Positions 26,021 to 37,078 of a stretch of 64,000 nt of DNA are shown here, piece after piece. Below the pieces are notes generated by a model. The model saw nothing but the letters and a program-made list of their open reading frames with translations, did no database searches and was not told the origin of the DNA. Within the stretch, counting starts at the first letter, position 1. The number at the start of each line of letters is the position of its first letter. Position numbers and translations under genes: made by a program. The DNA comes from Heliocidaris erythrogramma (Eukaryota; Echinodermata; Echinoidea; Camarodonta; Echinometridae), in assembly GCA_025617745.1 (NCBI GenBank), contig CM046853.1, positions 11,424,974 through 11,488,973 on the forward strand, read 5' to 3'.

Positions 26021-27003
26021 TTACTGGTTTAGGACGGCCTGAGAAAAGGTCCTTCCACCATCCATTGGCTTGTTGTAAAAAATTCTGAATGTTTTTTCAT
26101 TCGACCAGCCTGCTTGATTTAGTATGGCTGATACTGGTAAATCACTGTTCTTTGCTGCTGAAGTCGAAGCAGCTCTTGTAGAATGGGCTTTGTACTTGGC
26201 TGTGTCTATGCCCGCTGAACTCATAACATATTTTAACCAACGGGATATTGTCTGAGAAGAAACCTTTTTGTGTGGTTTCTTAAAGCTAATGAACAACCTC
26301 CGTTCAGCCCCTCTGATCGACTTTGTCCTCTTTATGTAGTACTTTAAGTATCTCACAACACAGAGCCTCCTATCTGGAGGGTAAGCATCAAGGGTTACAG
26401 ATGTATCTAAGTTCCCCGGTTTAGACTGTTTTAACAGTTCTTCAAAATGAAAGGTGACTGCGCTGTTGGACAAACTCATTTTGTCTAGATGCATGAAGTG
26501 GAGTGTTTGTACACGTTGTGCAGAGGTCAGCGCAATAATCATACATAGTTTCAGTGTTAACTCTTTAAGGGTCAAGGAACTCGCTGGTGAAAAAGAACGT
26601 AGGTAATTGAAGACATTGCTGACATCCCAAATTTCTTTATATCTCGCTGTGGGCGGGCGAAGTTGAAAAACGCCCCTCATGAAGCGCTTGATGAGCGGAT
26701 GAGTCCCCACTGAATGCGGGGTGTCCAGCAAAATCAAAAAGGAAGATAAGGCACTCCGTGCACAATTCAAAACATTATATCCAGCATTATCATTGTAATA
26801 CAGTTTGCTTAAGAAATCTAACACAGCAGTGACATCTGCATTCAAGTGGTCCAAGCCGAATATTTCACAAAAACATTGCCACTTTCTCATGTACGTTGCA
26901 TATTGTTTCTTCGTGGACTTGCGCCAAGAAGAAGTTATTATCTTTATTGTTCCAGGTTGTAGACCTCTGTTCTCTAAGGGTTTGGTGATAACCTGCAGCA
27001 GAT
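26021..27003 (-). CDS. DIRS tyrosine recombinase (third frame)
   Basis: Integrates the circular DNA copy by site-specific recombination. From the Met at 26890 it is 289 residues, but the frame is open to about 27003, and the upstream part (SWRKSTKKQYATYMRKW) looks like the usual N-terminal SAM-like start, so the real protein probably begins before that Met. The catalytic set is complete: Arg126 (SAQRVQTL), His236-x-x-Arg239 (HSTRAA), Trp262 (AGWSNEKTF) and nucleophile Tyr272 (FYNK), numbered from the 26890 Met. Its 5' end overlaps the end of the RT frame (26974) in another frame, so expression by frameshift, reinitiation or a separate message is possible. Confidence 0.9.
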
Positions 27004-29025
27004 AAGATCAAGGCGAGAATGCAATGGGTGAGGTTCATTTGAGATAGGTTGTGTAAGGAGTGATGGACTCCTTGACAAAAACATGGGTTTTCCAACAGTC
27101 ATTTTCTTGAGAAGAGGGAACCATGCCTGAGTGGGCCAATTTGGGACCACTAATATGCCTGTTGCATTGTCCTCGTTAATTTTTTGGAGGCATTTTGTGA
27201 CAAGGCAAAAGGGTGGAAAGGCATAGAATTCCAACCCTTTCCAATGAAGGGTGAATGCATCTACTGCTACCGCTTCTGGGTCAGGCAACCATGAAACATA
27301 ATTCTCCAATTGTTTGTTGAGTCTAGAAGCAAACAGATCAATTTTGGGTAGGCCAAAATGATGCACAATTTGTTGAAATGAATCCCTATTCAGCATCCAT
27401 TCTGTATTGTCATTGAATGATCGTGACATTTTATCAGCCTGGGTATTTAGTTTCCCAGGGAGGTAGGCTGCAGTGACCCAAATATCTCTGTCTCTGCACC
27501 ACATCCACAAGTCTCTTGCGGCCTTATTACAATCATCTGACCTAGTGCCGCCCATGGAATTGATGTAAGAAACTGCTGTGACATTGTCTATACGGACTAA
27601 AATATGTGTACTACGTAACTCTGAGCACAATGATTTAAGGCCCAGTAGGGCTGCCCGAGTCTCAAGATAGTTTATTCTGTTATTCTGAGCAAATAAAAGC
27701 TCGATACTGTTCCATCTGCCACCAGTACTAGTTATGAGATCTGTGGCCCCCCAACCAATACCGCTAGCATCGGTGCGAATTTCGTATTGTGGTGTCGACT
27801 GCCTCAACGGTGAGAATGTCAACTGCACATTGTCCAACCACCACCACAGCTCGCTTTTGGCTTCTGGTGATAAAGCCATCTTTCTATCAAAGTGACCTCT
27901 ATTCTGTTTGAGTGAAACAATCTTGTCTTTTTCTAGGGCCCTGTAAAAAAGGGGGCCATATCTCGTGGCAGGTAGAGCAGCAACGATTTTCCCAATAACT
28001 TTAGCTACATGCCTTATGGAGGGATTTTGAGTCTGTAGCAACTCAAGACACAGGTCCTTAATGTTTTGGATCTTTTCCTCTGGCAAGGTCATTATCATTT
28101 TCTCCGAGTTGAGAATGAAACCTAAGAAGGTTATTTCTTTGACGGGTGTAAGGACAGACTTCTCCGGATGGATTAAGAAGCCAAGTTTTGTAAAACTTTC
28201 TACGACAGCCTCAACGGCCTTCTCACTATCTGATTTAGAGTCAGCGATAATGAGGAGATCATCTAGGTAGCTCACTACCATGTGTCCTTGTTTTCTCAAT
28301 CCTGCCAATAAAGGTTTGAGTATTTTAGTGAACAATCTAGGGGCTGAGCACAGCCCATTGGGTAAAGCTTTGAATTGCCAATATTGGCCTTGCCAGAGAA
28401 ATTTCAGGTACTTCTTGTGATCTTTGTGAATAGGCACTGAATAATAGGCGTCTTGGAGGTCGACTGAAGCAAGGAATGAATTTTGCGTGATAAGTTGCCT
28501 TGCTGTATGAACATTTTCCATTTTAAAATGCTGATATGGTAGGTACTTGTTAAGATCTGATAGATCTAGAATAAGACGAAGATCACCATTCTTTTTCGGC
28601 CTAGAGAAGATATTAGACACAAACTCCCCTTTCTCACTTTGACAGGGTTCAATAACATCTTTCCCCCAAAGCTTCTGTATTTCATTTGACAAGGCTTTTT
28701 CTTCCTCTTCACTACATTTGAAGGTGAAAGGGGGATAATTCTGTGAAGGTGGTAACTTCGCACTATCAAACTCAATTTTATATCCTTGAACAGCATTAAG
28801 AATGGAGCAATCTGAGGTAATTTCACACCAATTTTCATAAAATTCCTTCAGTCGACCTCCAACAGTGGGCCTAGAACTAGGGCAAGTAAATGGAGAATTT
28901 CTCACCTCATCAGGAATTACTTTGTCCTGTGACCTTGTTTGTGTTGTGCACGTGGCACGTAGGCAGGTTGTTTCTGCTGCCTCTGTTGGTGGTTGTCGAA
29001 AGGCGGAGCCTGTCGATCCTGCCAC
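26974..29025 (-). CDS. DIRS reverse transcriptase-RNase H with methyltransferase-like domain
   Basis: 683 residues. The RT domain covers about residues 120-360, with SNIFSRPKKNGDLRLILDLS, SVDLQDAYYSVPIH and the catalytic YLDD at 253-256. RNase H follows, with Asp419 (RTDASGIGWG), Glu455 (YLETRAAL) and Asp480 (RIDNVTAV). A C-terminal block (IDLFASRLN...FYAFPPF...VVPNWPTQAWFP) is the Dam-like region typical of DIRS1-group Pol. The first ~35 codons overlap the gag frame in a different phase. No internal stop, so the copy looks recent and possibly competent. Confidence 0.92.
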   Translation of the reverse strand: MAGSTGSAFRQPPTEAAETTCLRATCTTQTRSQDKVIPDEVRNSPFTCPSSRPTVGGRLKEFYENWCEITSDCSILNAVQGYKIEFDSAKLPPSQNYPPFTFKCSEEEEKALSNEIQKLWGKDVIEPCQSEKGEFVSNIFSRPKKNGDLRLILDLSDLNKYLPYQHFKMENVHTARQLITQNSFLASVDLQDAYYSVPIHKDHKKYLKFLWQGQYWQFKALPNGLCSAPRLFTKILKPLLAGLRKQGHMVVSYLDDLLIIADSKSDSEKAVEAVVESFTKLGFLIHPEKSVLTPVKEITFLGFILNSEKMIMTLPEEKIQNIKDLCLELLQTQNPSIRHVAKVIGKIVAALPATRYGPLFYRALEKDKIVSLKQNRGHFDRKMALSPEAKSELWWWLDNVQLTFSPLRQSTPQYEIRTDASGIGWGATDLITSTGGRWNSIELLFAQNNRINYLETRAALLGLKSLCSELRSTHILVRIDNVTAVSYINSMGGTRSDDCNKAARDLWMWCRDRDIWVTAAYLPGKLNTQADKMSRSFNDNTEWMLNRDSFQQIVHHFGLPKIDLFASRLNKQLENYVSWLPDPEAVAVDAFTLHWKGLEFYAFPPFCLVTKCLQKINEDNATGILVVPNWPTQAWFPLLKKMTVGKPMFLSRSPSLLTQPISNEPHPLHSRLDLICCRLSPNP

Positions 29026-30269
29026 CGGGATCGCTGGCCTAAAAAAGGCATATCAGCATTGTCTGATTGTGGCCGTGTTGCAGTAGCTGGTGCAGCAGTT
29101 CTTTTCCATCCAGCTTTGGAATATGTGCTTGTAACTGGGGCAGAAGTGTTGGACTTGCGAGTGCTCTGTCCTGATCCCCGGTTGTAGGGGTGATACTGAT
29201 GCTGCTGAGCATGAGATTTACGAGGGCCTTTTATCACCCCTGCAGTGGCCTTCTGCTCCTCGTTGAGCTCTTTTACTTGTTTGCTCAAGTTTCCAAACAG
29301 CAAGTCTGTGACTGGCATGGTAGGCTTGCAAAGATGCCTATAACGAGAGTTCAGGTCAGGTCTAATGAACTCCTTCCTCAGACAGTTTATCTCAAAATTG
29401 GCGTTGCACAAAAGTGCCAAGGCATCCTGCTGGCTTTCAGTAATTTCCGCTGAGGAAAGCGTATGTACAAAGGCATTTAGCCCACGTGTTAGTGATTTCT
29501 GCACTTTTTGCAGTCTCAGATCTTTGGTCTTAGTGTGAGTTGGCAGGTTGTCCCAGATGGCTGGGTTTACTTTTGGAGCATCCAAACATCTGCAATTACT
29601 TGGCAGAGGATACCTCGCAGCTGTGTCTACCAGCACTTTCTGCTCTAGCTGGTGGCTAAGGAGGTATGTTGTCGATTCTGCTATCCCATCATCGACAGGT
29701 TCACCGATATCAGTAGAGAGGGCAAACTTTGCTGCAATAGGCGGAACGAACGTTTCATCGTGGAAATCACAGTCCGCTATTTCTCTATCATGACTATCGT
29801 CAATCTGACCCGACTCCAACTCGTCTAGGTCTGGACCCACAGGTGTGACATCAACACGTGGTTGAGATGAGCTAGGTAAAAATCCCCGCCCGTGGCGATC
29901 ACTAGCTCTAACCATAACGTCAGTTATTTGAGGAGAGTTTTCCACCCGTGGTGGTAGAGCTTGTAGGACTTGGGACATCATGTCCTCAAGTTTATTCATA
30001 CGTACAAGAACATCGGAAGATTGACCTGTACTTGCCGATTTCTGTTTAACAGTTTTATTGACAGACCCGTTCGAGCGGGCCTTCGGCTTTGCCGGCTTAG
30101 CCGGTTTGTCACTCCGCTCCATCGCAGTGGTAGCGGACTGCGCCTCTGGCTGACCCCCGCCCGTGGCGGCCTGGGAAGAAGTTGCCGATGCGGTGGTACC
30201 ACCTGTAGTGGTTTTGCCACCGGACGATTTAGACGTCGATTTATCCATGAAAATGGGCTTTCTATCCAC
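28917..30269 (-). CDS. DIRS gag-like protein (first frame)
   Basis: 450 residues. A Ser/Thr/Ala/Gly-rich N terminus is followed by a short predicted coiled coil near residues 84-105 (DVLVRMNKLEDMMSQVLQAL) and a central conserved block (PAIWDNLPTHTKTKDLRLQK) seen in DIRS gags. The basic, Gln/His-rich C terminus lacks a CCHC knuckle. It overlaps the start of the RT frame by about 109 bp. The Met at 30269 lies some 215 bp inside the right terminus, leaving room for a promoter in the terminal repeat. Confidence 0.8.
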   Translation of the reverse strand: MDRKPIFMDKSTSKSSGGKTTTGGTTASATSSQAATGGGQPEAQSATTAMERSDKPAKPAKPKARSNGSVNKTVKQKSASTGQSSDVLVRMNKLEDMMSQVLQALPPRVENSPQITDVMVRASDRHGRGFLPSSSQPRVDVTPVGPDLDELESGQIDDSHDREIADCDFHDETFVPPIAAKFALSTDIGEPVDDGIAESTTYLLSHQLEQKVLVDTAARYPLPSNCRCLDAPKVNPAIWDNLPTHTKTKDLRLQKVQKSLTRGLNAFVHTLSSAEITESQQDALALLCNANFEINCLRKEFIRPDLNSRYRHLCKPTMPVTDLLFGNLSKQVKELNEEQKATAGVIKGPRKSHAQQHQYHPYNRGSGQSTRKSNTSAPVTSTYSKAGWKRTAAPATATRPQSDNADMPFLGQRSRWQDRQAPPFDNHQQRQQKQPAYVPRAQHKQGHRTK

Positions 30270-30419
30270 CGAAAAGGTGTTTGATAGAGGCTACAAGGGA
30301 AGATTCGTCGAACTATTGAAAAAATATCGCTACTACGAAGATGATTCCGAAGATGTTTGAGGAAAAACACTTCCGAAAACGGGACTCAGTGAGACGCCAT
30401 TTTGCATGCTGTAACGTAA

Positions 30420-30484
30420 TTGACGCATGCGCAGTAACGGGCTCTCTCATATACGTAATCTCAGACGATATTACGTAGTAAAAT
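30420..30484. repeat. DIRS right terminal repeat
   Basis: Inverse of the left repeat: ATTGACGCATGCGCAGTAAC then GGGCTCTCTCATATACGTAA, ending TCAGACGATATTACGTAG. It contains a near-palindromic GCGCATGCG core resembling an NRF1 site, just upstream of gag. Confidence 0.8.
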
Positions 30485-31050
30485 TGATGATGAAATGGAG
30501 AATGATTTAAAATAACACCAAATGTCTAATGAAAACAAGGTCTGTATCGCAGAGGTCACATTTCTTAGAAATGAATACCTAAAAGATTCCTAGGATCAAA
30601 CTTTCAAATGCGATTTTCCAAATAAAAAATATTTACAGGTTAAATATCGGAACTATCAAATTTCTTTGAAGGATAACTACATAGAATAATTTGACATAAG
30701 CCACAATTTACTAAAAATTTGTAGAACAAAATTATCACAGGCCTTTAACCTGAATCTAGAAAACACCTGTTCATAAATATGTATCAAATGCAATATTTTG
30801 TGGAATGTGCTATGTCTCTTAAAGTAGGAATACATTCAAGCTGATGTTTTAAGTCTATATAAGTAATAGACCACATAAATATGATACATATGATAGCCAT
30901 ATATTATAAAAATATTTCCTCTATGTAATCAAAACTCAGCAAAAGATAAACTAAATCTTTAGAAAAGAGTGTAAAATTCTATAAAAAGCAACTGCAAGCC
31001 TACATTTCATGTCCATTTTGTGACAGAAATGGTAGAATTTGCGTTTGTGA
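30485..31050. other. 3' flank of uridine phosphorylase
   Basis: Probable 3' UTR and spacer between the uridine phosphorylase stop and the DIRS right end. AT-rich, with no second gene or clear minus-strand AATAAA close to the stop. Confidence 0.4.
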
Positions 31051-34000
31051 TTACACTTTTCCTAATTTCTTACTGATATAAGCGAGAATAATATCCATAG
31101 GTCGCTTCTCATACTCATGAAGCTGATCCTGTTTGATTGTCACTTGGTCTGTCTTCAAACGATCCAACAGTGTCACGCATACAACAGCAGCTGAAATATC
31201 AAAAGCGATAAAAAGCCTCAAATTACAGGATTTGGGCAGTACCCACATTTTCCTTTAATTTTTTTCAGCAAAACGTATGACCTTTGGAAAAACATAATGT
31301 CATATAAGAATAAATATGAGGAAATTATTAAAAAGAGCATGTTAATAGTAACTGTGTGTTTCAAAACTAATGGTTTTCTACATTTATATTTTGAATCCTG
31401 CCACATTTGATGGGATAGCACTGGATTTGTAGAATGTTTCTCCCATTCTATCACAGAGAGCGTATATATTTTAAGTCACATACCTCAATTTATTGAAAAA
31501 ATATTAATACACAATACCTAAAGAACTTAAAACTAACATCATTTTGCGGTAGTTCAGATTTTCTGAGTTTTGTGATAAAGAATAGGAGTAACATTTCATC
31601 TCCAGATGGAGTGTATCACATACATGCATGGAACAGGTTGATAGTAAAACGAGAAGCGAATGGTACAGCCCCAGAATAGGTAGCAAATGACGCATCAAAC
31701 CAACCATCAAACCAACCATCCAACCAACCAATAGAGTAATTAAAGGACCATAACTAATTAGCACACAATACCTTGAATGTTTGCAGCATTACACAGTCCA
31801 GCGACCACAGCTGACTCCATTTCAATGTTCCTTACTCCAGCGTCTCGAACTCTCTTCAGGTACTCCATCTTATCCTGCTCTGCATAATGACAGAAGGCTC
31901 CGTCTAAACGAGCTTGACCTGTAAAAAGTACAACAAACTCATAATTGTGATCATTTCAGATATCTTCACTTTGCTGACAAATTTCAACTTCAGTATCACT
32001 AAAAGTTTATCTGGCTAAATAATGTAATGAATATTTGGTAGATACATAATAGAACAAAAGATTTCTTGCTTTCATTTGAATTATATCCCTGCCTTTTACA
32101 TGTACTTCTTTTGTGATCTATTGATTTGAATTTGAGCATACAGAGGGAAAACAATGAATAGCTTCTTGCATGAGCAGCTTTGATTGATGTGACTTGAAAG
32201 ATTATGAACATTTCTTTCCTTACTTTTCATTAAAAAAATGACATATTTATAATGAACATTACCACATGGATACCTCTCACATTTATTGATCAATATATAA
32301 GTAAATCATGTAATTCAAAGATTATTGCTTCCCTTTTACATAAATAATTTTATAGTGATACATTGGATGAAAAAATTGTATCCGTAAAGTTTATAATGCT
32401 ACTTGGGCAGAGGTCTATCTTACCTTCAAAGAAGTCAGAAGTGCACAGAGTATTCCCTCTAATAATGTCAAATTTATTGTTGGATGTCTGACAAGATAGA
32501 ATGTCCTCTGCCAATTTTTGGCTCAGCTGGGTGGGGCGGGTGATTTTCTTGCCTAGGACATACTGAAAGAGAGAAAAAAAAAGAATATTTTTCGCTATAC
32601 TGCCTTGTGGTCAGTAGCGAATTTCATGCCTGCAGTTTTGACCAATCAGAGGCCTAGATTCTTGACATGCGGTATATAAATCTGTACACTACACTGTATA
32701 AAATGAATCACATTTTTAGACAAAGTAAGATCACCTTGTCATTTTATTAATTTATCTTACCAAATTATATTCAGGGTTGAGCATCTCATCTAGAGCTTTA
32801 TCAGTGATGACGACAGTTCCTGGTTCACAGTCGATCCCTCCACACGTCCCCAAGCGTATAAAGACTACATCTTCACATCCAGCATAGTTCACTAACTTGA
32901 TGACTTCATGGAGGACAATGGATGCTGAAGGCTTTCCTATTCCATGCTGAAGAAATAAAACATGAAGTCATATGTAATGTCAGAGTTAAAGAGAAAGTTG
33001 AGTTCTGGTCATGAGATTGAATTGTAAAAGAAAATGTCTCAAAGCAATTGGGAAAGGTTGATTATATAGCACATAAGAATTGGTATATGCTGTAAGGTTT
33101 TGGAGTCACCAAAATGATAAGAAATTGACTCAATCCTTCTGAGATTCACATGTACTGCACACAGAAATATGTATATGGGACTAGACACAAATGTTCAACC
33201 CGAACATTTCAGCTGTTTCTTAATTGTCATATTTTGAATGTGAGGGCATTTGAAGAGCAATCCTTTTCAGGGGACACATGTACTATGATAATCTTCCAAA
33301 TTAACAAAATAAGAACGAGAAAGCTCAAATTTTGTTTACCTTTCTCAGAACTCAAGCTTCCCTATAAAGGCGAAACATGCAAAACAACCATCTTTTGATT
33401 GGGCATGTGGCGATTGCTTTCCTTTAAATCATTTCTTTTTGGTCAGGACAGTATATGCACGATTAGTGGAAAAACACAATGCAATAGAATAACTCCATTA
33501 ATGGCTGAAAAGCGGACAAAGGAGGGCATAGCAGGCAGCCGGCCCCCCCTCCAGCAAAACTGAATCTAGCATGAATTAACTATGCAACAGAAAAAAATGT
33601 GCATGCATTTGTGAAAGTGTGCCCCCCCCATCCACCAGCCATAATTGATCTATAGCCTCTTTTTTTGCTTTTTTGCAAGAAAATGCTTCTGAAAATTGTG
33701 AGTTCTAACCATTGATGAAACTTACGCTTATGCATAGAACACAGCCAGCTTTGAAGATTCCATATCGCTCTCCTTTAGTGTAATCTATCCATTCTACATC
33801 CAGCTCACGGGCAAAGAATTCAGAGTATGTCCTCATCCTACTAGCAGTACCTCCCATACATACAAACTAAAATCATGAATGAAAAGAAGAATTGTAACTG
33901 TTGAAGAATCAAACATCACTATTAGACCAGGCTAATAACAGGTTGTTTTTAAGTTTTTGTGACATGAACGTAACTTACAAAAGGGTATTCTGACATATGC

Positions 34001-36014
34001 TATAGTCACAAATGCTCTGGGCTTTATTTTGTCCAAGATATAAGGTTGCAATTGGGTTTCAGGATTTGGTTAATAATTTTGTTAGTGTAGTACATTGACA
34101 ATGCAGCAATTGTCACCAGAACATGTGTCATACAAGCTATAGAAGCTTTGCATTGTTGTTCCTTTTATTTTCAAGCATAGTTTTAGGCCACTGTTTCTTG
34201 ATTTCTTTACAATGTTGCACGGGGGAAAAAATACCAGAATTTCATCAAATTAATCTTATAAAGTGTATATATAATCCATTTATTCTCTATATTTGCAAAG
34301 TGCTGATGATGTCTTGCAAAAAATGATAGAGAATGAATGTAATGAATGCATGATTACAAATCAATAATTGTGTATCAAGTGTAAATCTAGCTATATTCTA
34401 AATGTGTCTTTCTTATTATTGGGACATTTGCAATTGAAATTGATGAAATTTATGAAATGGGAATATCATAGTACTTAAAGCTGCTGTGTCTAGTAATACC
34501 AACACTTCATATGGATTGTCTCTTATAGTCATCATATGGATTCTGATATATACCAACTATGGTTAGTATTTACATAGTTAAGGTTAAGTTACATACAGAA
34601 TGGACAATCTTTTAAATTATCAGGCATTTTTCATTACCTTGACATCACCAAACATCTCTGGAAGATTATCCTTAACAGATGAGAATCCGATATGAAAGAG
34701 AGTGTCTTCATCATAGTCCTTTAGATGTGGATTCAGATTCACTAGATGGTTGTTGTTCATCATTGATCTTTGGTCAGCTTTCTTTTCCTCTACTACTGGT
34801 GGCTGAGATGTACTACCCAAAAGGATCTTAGATGAAGATTTTGCAAAACAAGCTGAAATGAATATAAAATTACTTAATTTAATTGAAGAAACCAAATAGG
34901 GATTATGTGTATGCATCATTTAACAATTCTATATTATTTCCTGTTGTGTAGACAAAAGCAAAGATTACTAAAAGTTCTTTACTTTTCACTTCTTTCATCT
35001 TGATCTTACAGAAAATCATTTAACAGTGTAGTGCTGCCACTTCACGCTAAAAGTGAGTTCTGTCAATGTTTCACAGTAATCAATAAAATAAACAATTTGG
35101 TTTTGGAAAAATGAAACTGCATAGATTTGTGGATTCCCCTTTTATAAGTAATTTCATTATCAGTAAACTTGGACCACATCCTTGGAAAAGCCAAGGAATG
35201 TCCACTCAAAATTAAGTCTAAATGTAAAACAAAATTGGCATTCTTGTGAAATAAACCATCATGCAGCTCATTCGTAAGATGTTAAGTAAAATTTGGTTGC
35301 CATACACTGCATGCAAAGTCGAGGCAAACAAAGGCAATGGTGAATTCTTTCCACATCATCAGTACTATATATCTCGACTACCACGACTACAGCCAATCTG
35401 TATAAGTGTAATAACCTCGCATATGTGTGAGTGGACTATAGATCTACTAGTACCTTTCCACGTATTCTACATGCAAGTCTCATCAAATGTGGGCGTTAGC
35501 GTGAAATATGTCACCCCTCATTCACTCCGCACAGTCGTTTTATTGCATGCAACAACGCTATCTATGGTGACATCATTCCACCTCGACAATTAACATGCAA
35601 GTATGTGCGTACACACTGAATAAGAGGAGACTTCTTACACGATTAGGCCCAAAAATGTGTAAGTGCAAACTGAATGAGAGGTGGCATATTTCACAACTTT
35701 GCCACAAAATCAACCTTTCACTAATCACAACGCGGCAATCCTTTGCCGCGTTGGCTTGGGGGCGGGTACGGGGGCTTGGCCGCTGATGACCAATAGCCGA
35801 ATAGGATTGTCCCTTCACTATGATGACTACTGCGTGCACGTCGCTGCGAACTGAATGACGAACTAACATTAGCTGGTTGAATCCGTAATATCTGTTTATG
35901 AGTTTTGGTGTATAAAATCCCTTTACGTTGCGTACTAAATTATGAATAAGTTGTAGAATAATACTTACAATTAAAGATGACGGTAATCGATTTGTCTACG
36001 GTGTCATTCCTCAT
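31051..36014 (-). CDS. UPP1: Uridine phosphorylase, 7 exons
   Basis: Cleaves uridine (and deoxyuridine) with phosphate to uracil and ribose 1-phosphate in cytosolic pyrimidine salvage. Exons in transcript order: 36014-35969, 34852-34638, 33866-33726, 32946-32761, 32562-32424, 31918-31772, 31190-31051 (TAA). All have GT-AG borders and matching phase; 337 residues against about 310-317 in human UPP1/UPP2. Signature pieces: LNPHLKDYDEDTLFHIG, FGDVKFVCMGG, the phosphate-site RLGTCGGIDCEPGTVVI (Arg165, Thr168), GQARLDGA with substrate-binding Gln244 and Arg246, and NIEMES (Glu275-Met276-Glu277) for ribose. UPP1 and UPP2 orthology cannot be separated by eye; the symbol stands for the family. Exon 1 (15 codons) is the weakest call. 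A start at the Met-Met before NNNHLVNLNPHL in exon 2 would give a more usual length. Confidence 0.9.
35735..35815 (-). promoter_or_regulatory. GC-box/CCAAT-containing segment inside UPP intron 1
   Basis: On the minus strand this reads ATTGGTCATCAGCGGCC... followed by GC-box-like CCCGCCCCC and a GCGG-rich patch, in an otherwise AT-rich intron. It could be a downstream alternative promoter giving a message that starts in exon 2. No initiator can be assigned from sequence alone. Confidence 0.3.
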
Positions 36015-36509
36015 GTAGCTCACGCTCTCCAACAACATACAATACTACGTCAGCATCATCTATTCACAAAAAAACACCGGGTCATAACCCCGGTCATAAC
36101 AGTATGGTATCGCTAAGTGATGGACAAAACTGAAGTAGATGTAGGCCCATTTCAGTCATTTCTCTTCCAGGTTTGAGGAAAAAAATGAACCCATCCAAGG
36201 CAAACAATCCACGAGGAGGAATTCGCAAACCTTATGGACGTACTCCCTCTTTTATGGTTCTTTCTAACCCATGAAATATAAACAAAAGTTGCCAATGTTT
36301 ATGAGATATTGATCATTTGATCACAATACTGAATCTTCATGACTTTTTTTCTCTTCAGATTTTCCTCACACTTTCACTGCTCTGTTTCGCTTATATTTTT
36401 CAGCTTTTATTAAAACATACCTGATGCCAGGGAGGAATTCTCCTCTAAAATACAATAAAATGCAAATGAAATTATAAAAATTTATATAATATCGGGTCAA
36501 GGATAATTC

Positions 36510-37078
36510 CTTGATTGGATGGTCCTAAGGTCAATACAAGGAAATACTGGACGTACGTCCAATATTATTTGTATATCGAGATTAATATATCCTGTATTGG
36601 CCGAATTACAATGTCCAATACTATCATTATTCTTCCAATATCAAATATTCTGATTTTAAGCCTTTTTTTTCTCAGCTAGAAATCACATCATTCAAATGAT
36701 GTGATGTGTGAAACCTCATTATCATGTCCAGCAGTGTAATTAGATATGAAAGTTTTATACAAATGGTAGACTACTAATGGCGACATTAAAAAAATCAGCA
36801 AGCTAGGACACACCCTCATACTACCTTTCACACAATAAAGCTGGAGGAAATCTAATTTCATATTTTGTAAACAACAAAAGATATTAGGTTTGCTTTAAGG
36901 CATCTTCATTGTACGTGTAAGCCAGTGGCTACACACCCAGAATTTTTAATATTAGGTTTCCTTTACAGATAATATTGATTGGGTTCAACAAACTTTGAAT
37001 TGAACTTGATATACATGTACTTGTGCAGTTGTCGAAGACGAGTCCAATATTCCTTGTATTGACCTCGGTACCATCTAA
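36510..37078. mobile_element. Foldback element ATTGGATGGTCCTAAGGTCAAT
   Basis: ATTGGATGGTCCTAAGGTCA plus ATACAAGGAAAT near 36515-36547 is matched in reverse near 37034-37076 (CCTTGTATTGACCTCGGTAC). A smaller GGACGTACGTCC palindrome lies just inside the left arm. About 560 bp, non-coding. Confidence 0.55.

Larger units (their letters stand above)
25550..30484 (-). mobile_element. Complete DIRS1-like tyrosine-recombinase retrotransposon
   Basis: About 4.9 kb, coding on the minus strand: gag-like, RT-RNase H-methyltransferase-like and tyrosine recombinase frames, all open. Ends match DIRS architecture. Inverted terminal repeats share TTACGTATATGAGAGAGCCC and ACTGCGCATGCGTCAAT (left 25619-25664; right 30420-30466, inverted). 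An internal complementary region near 25749-25853 equals the reverse complement of the right end joined to the left end, the template used to close the circular intermediate. No LTRs, integrase or target duplication are visible, as expected. It lies about 570 bp beyond the uridine phosphorylase stop. Confidence 0.9.

Noticed and set aside
29970..30370. 104- and 124-codon frames over the DIRS gag region
   Set aside because: Other-frame shadows of gag; no conserved motif.
35261..35593. 110-codon + strand frame in UPP intron 1
   Set aside because: No family resemblance, no splice context, and the region is intronic on the other strand.
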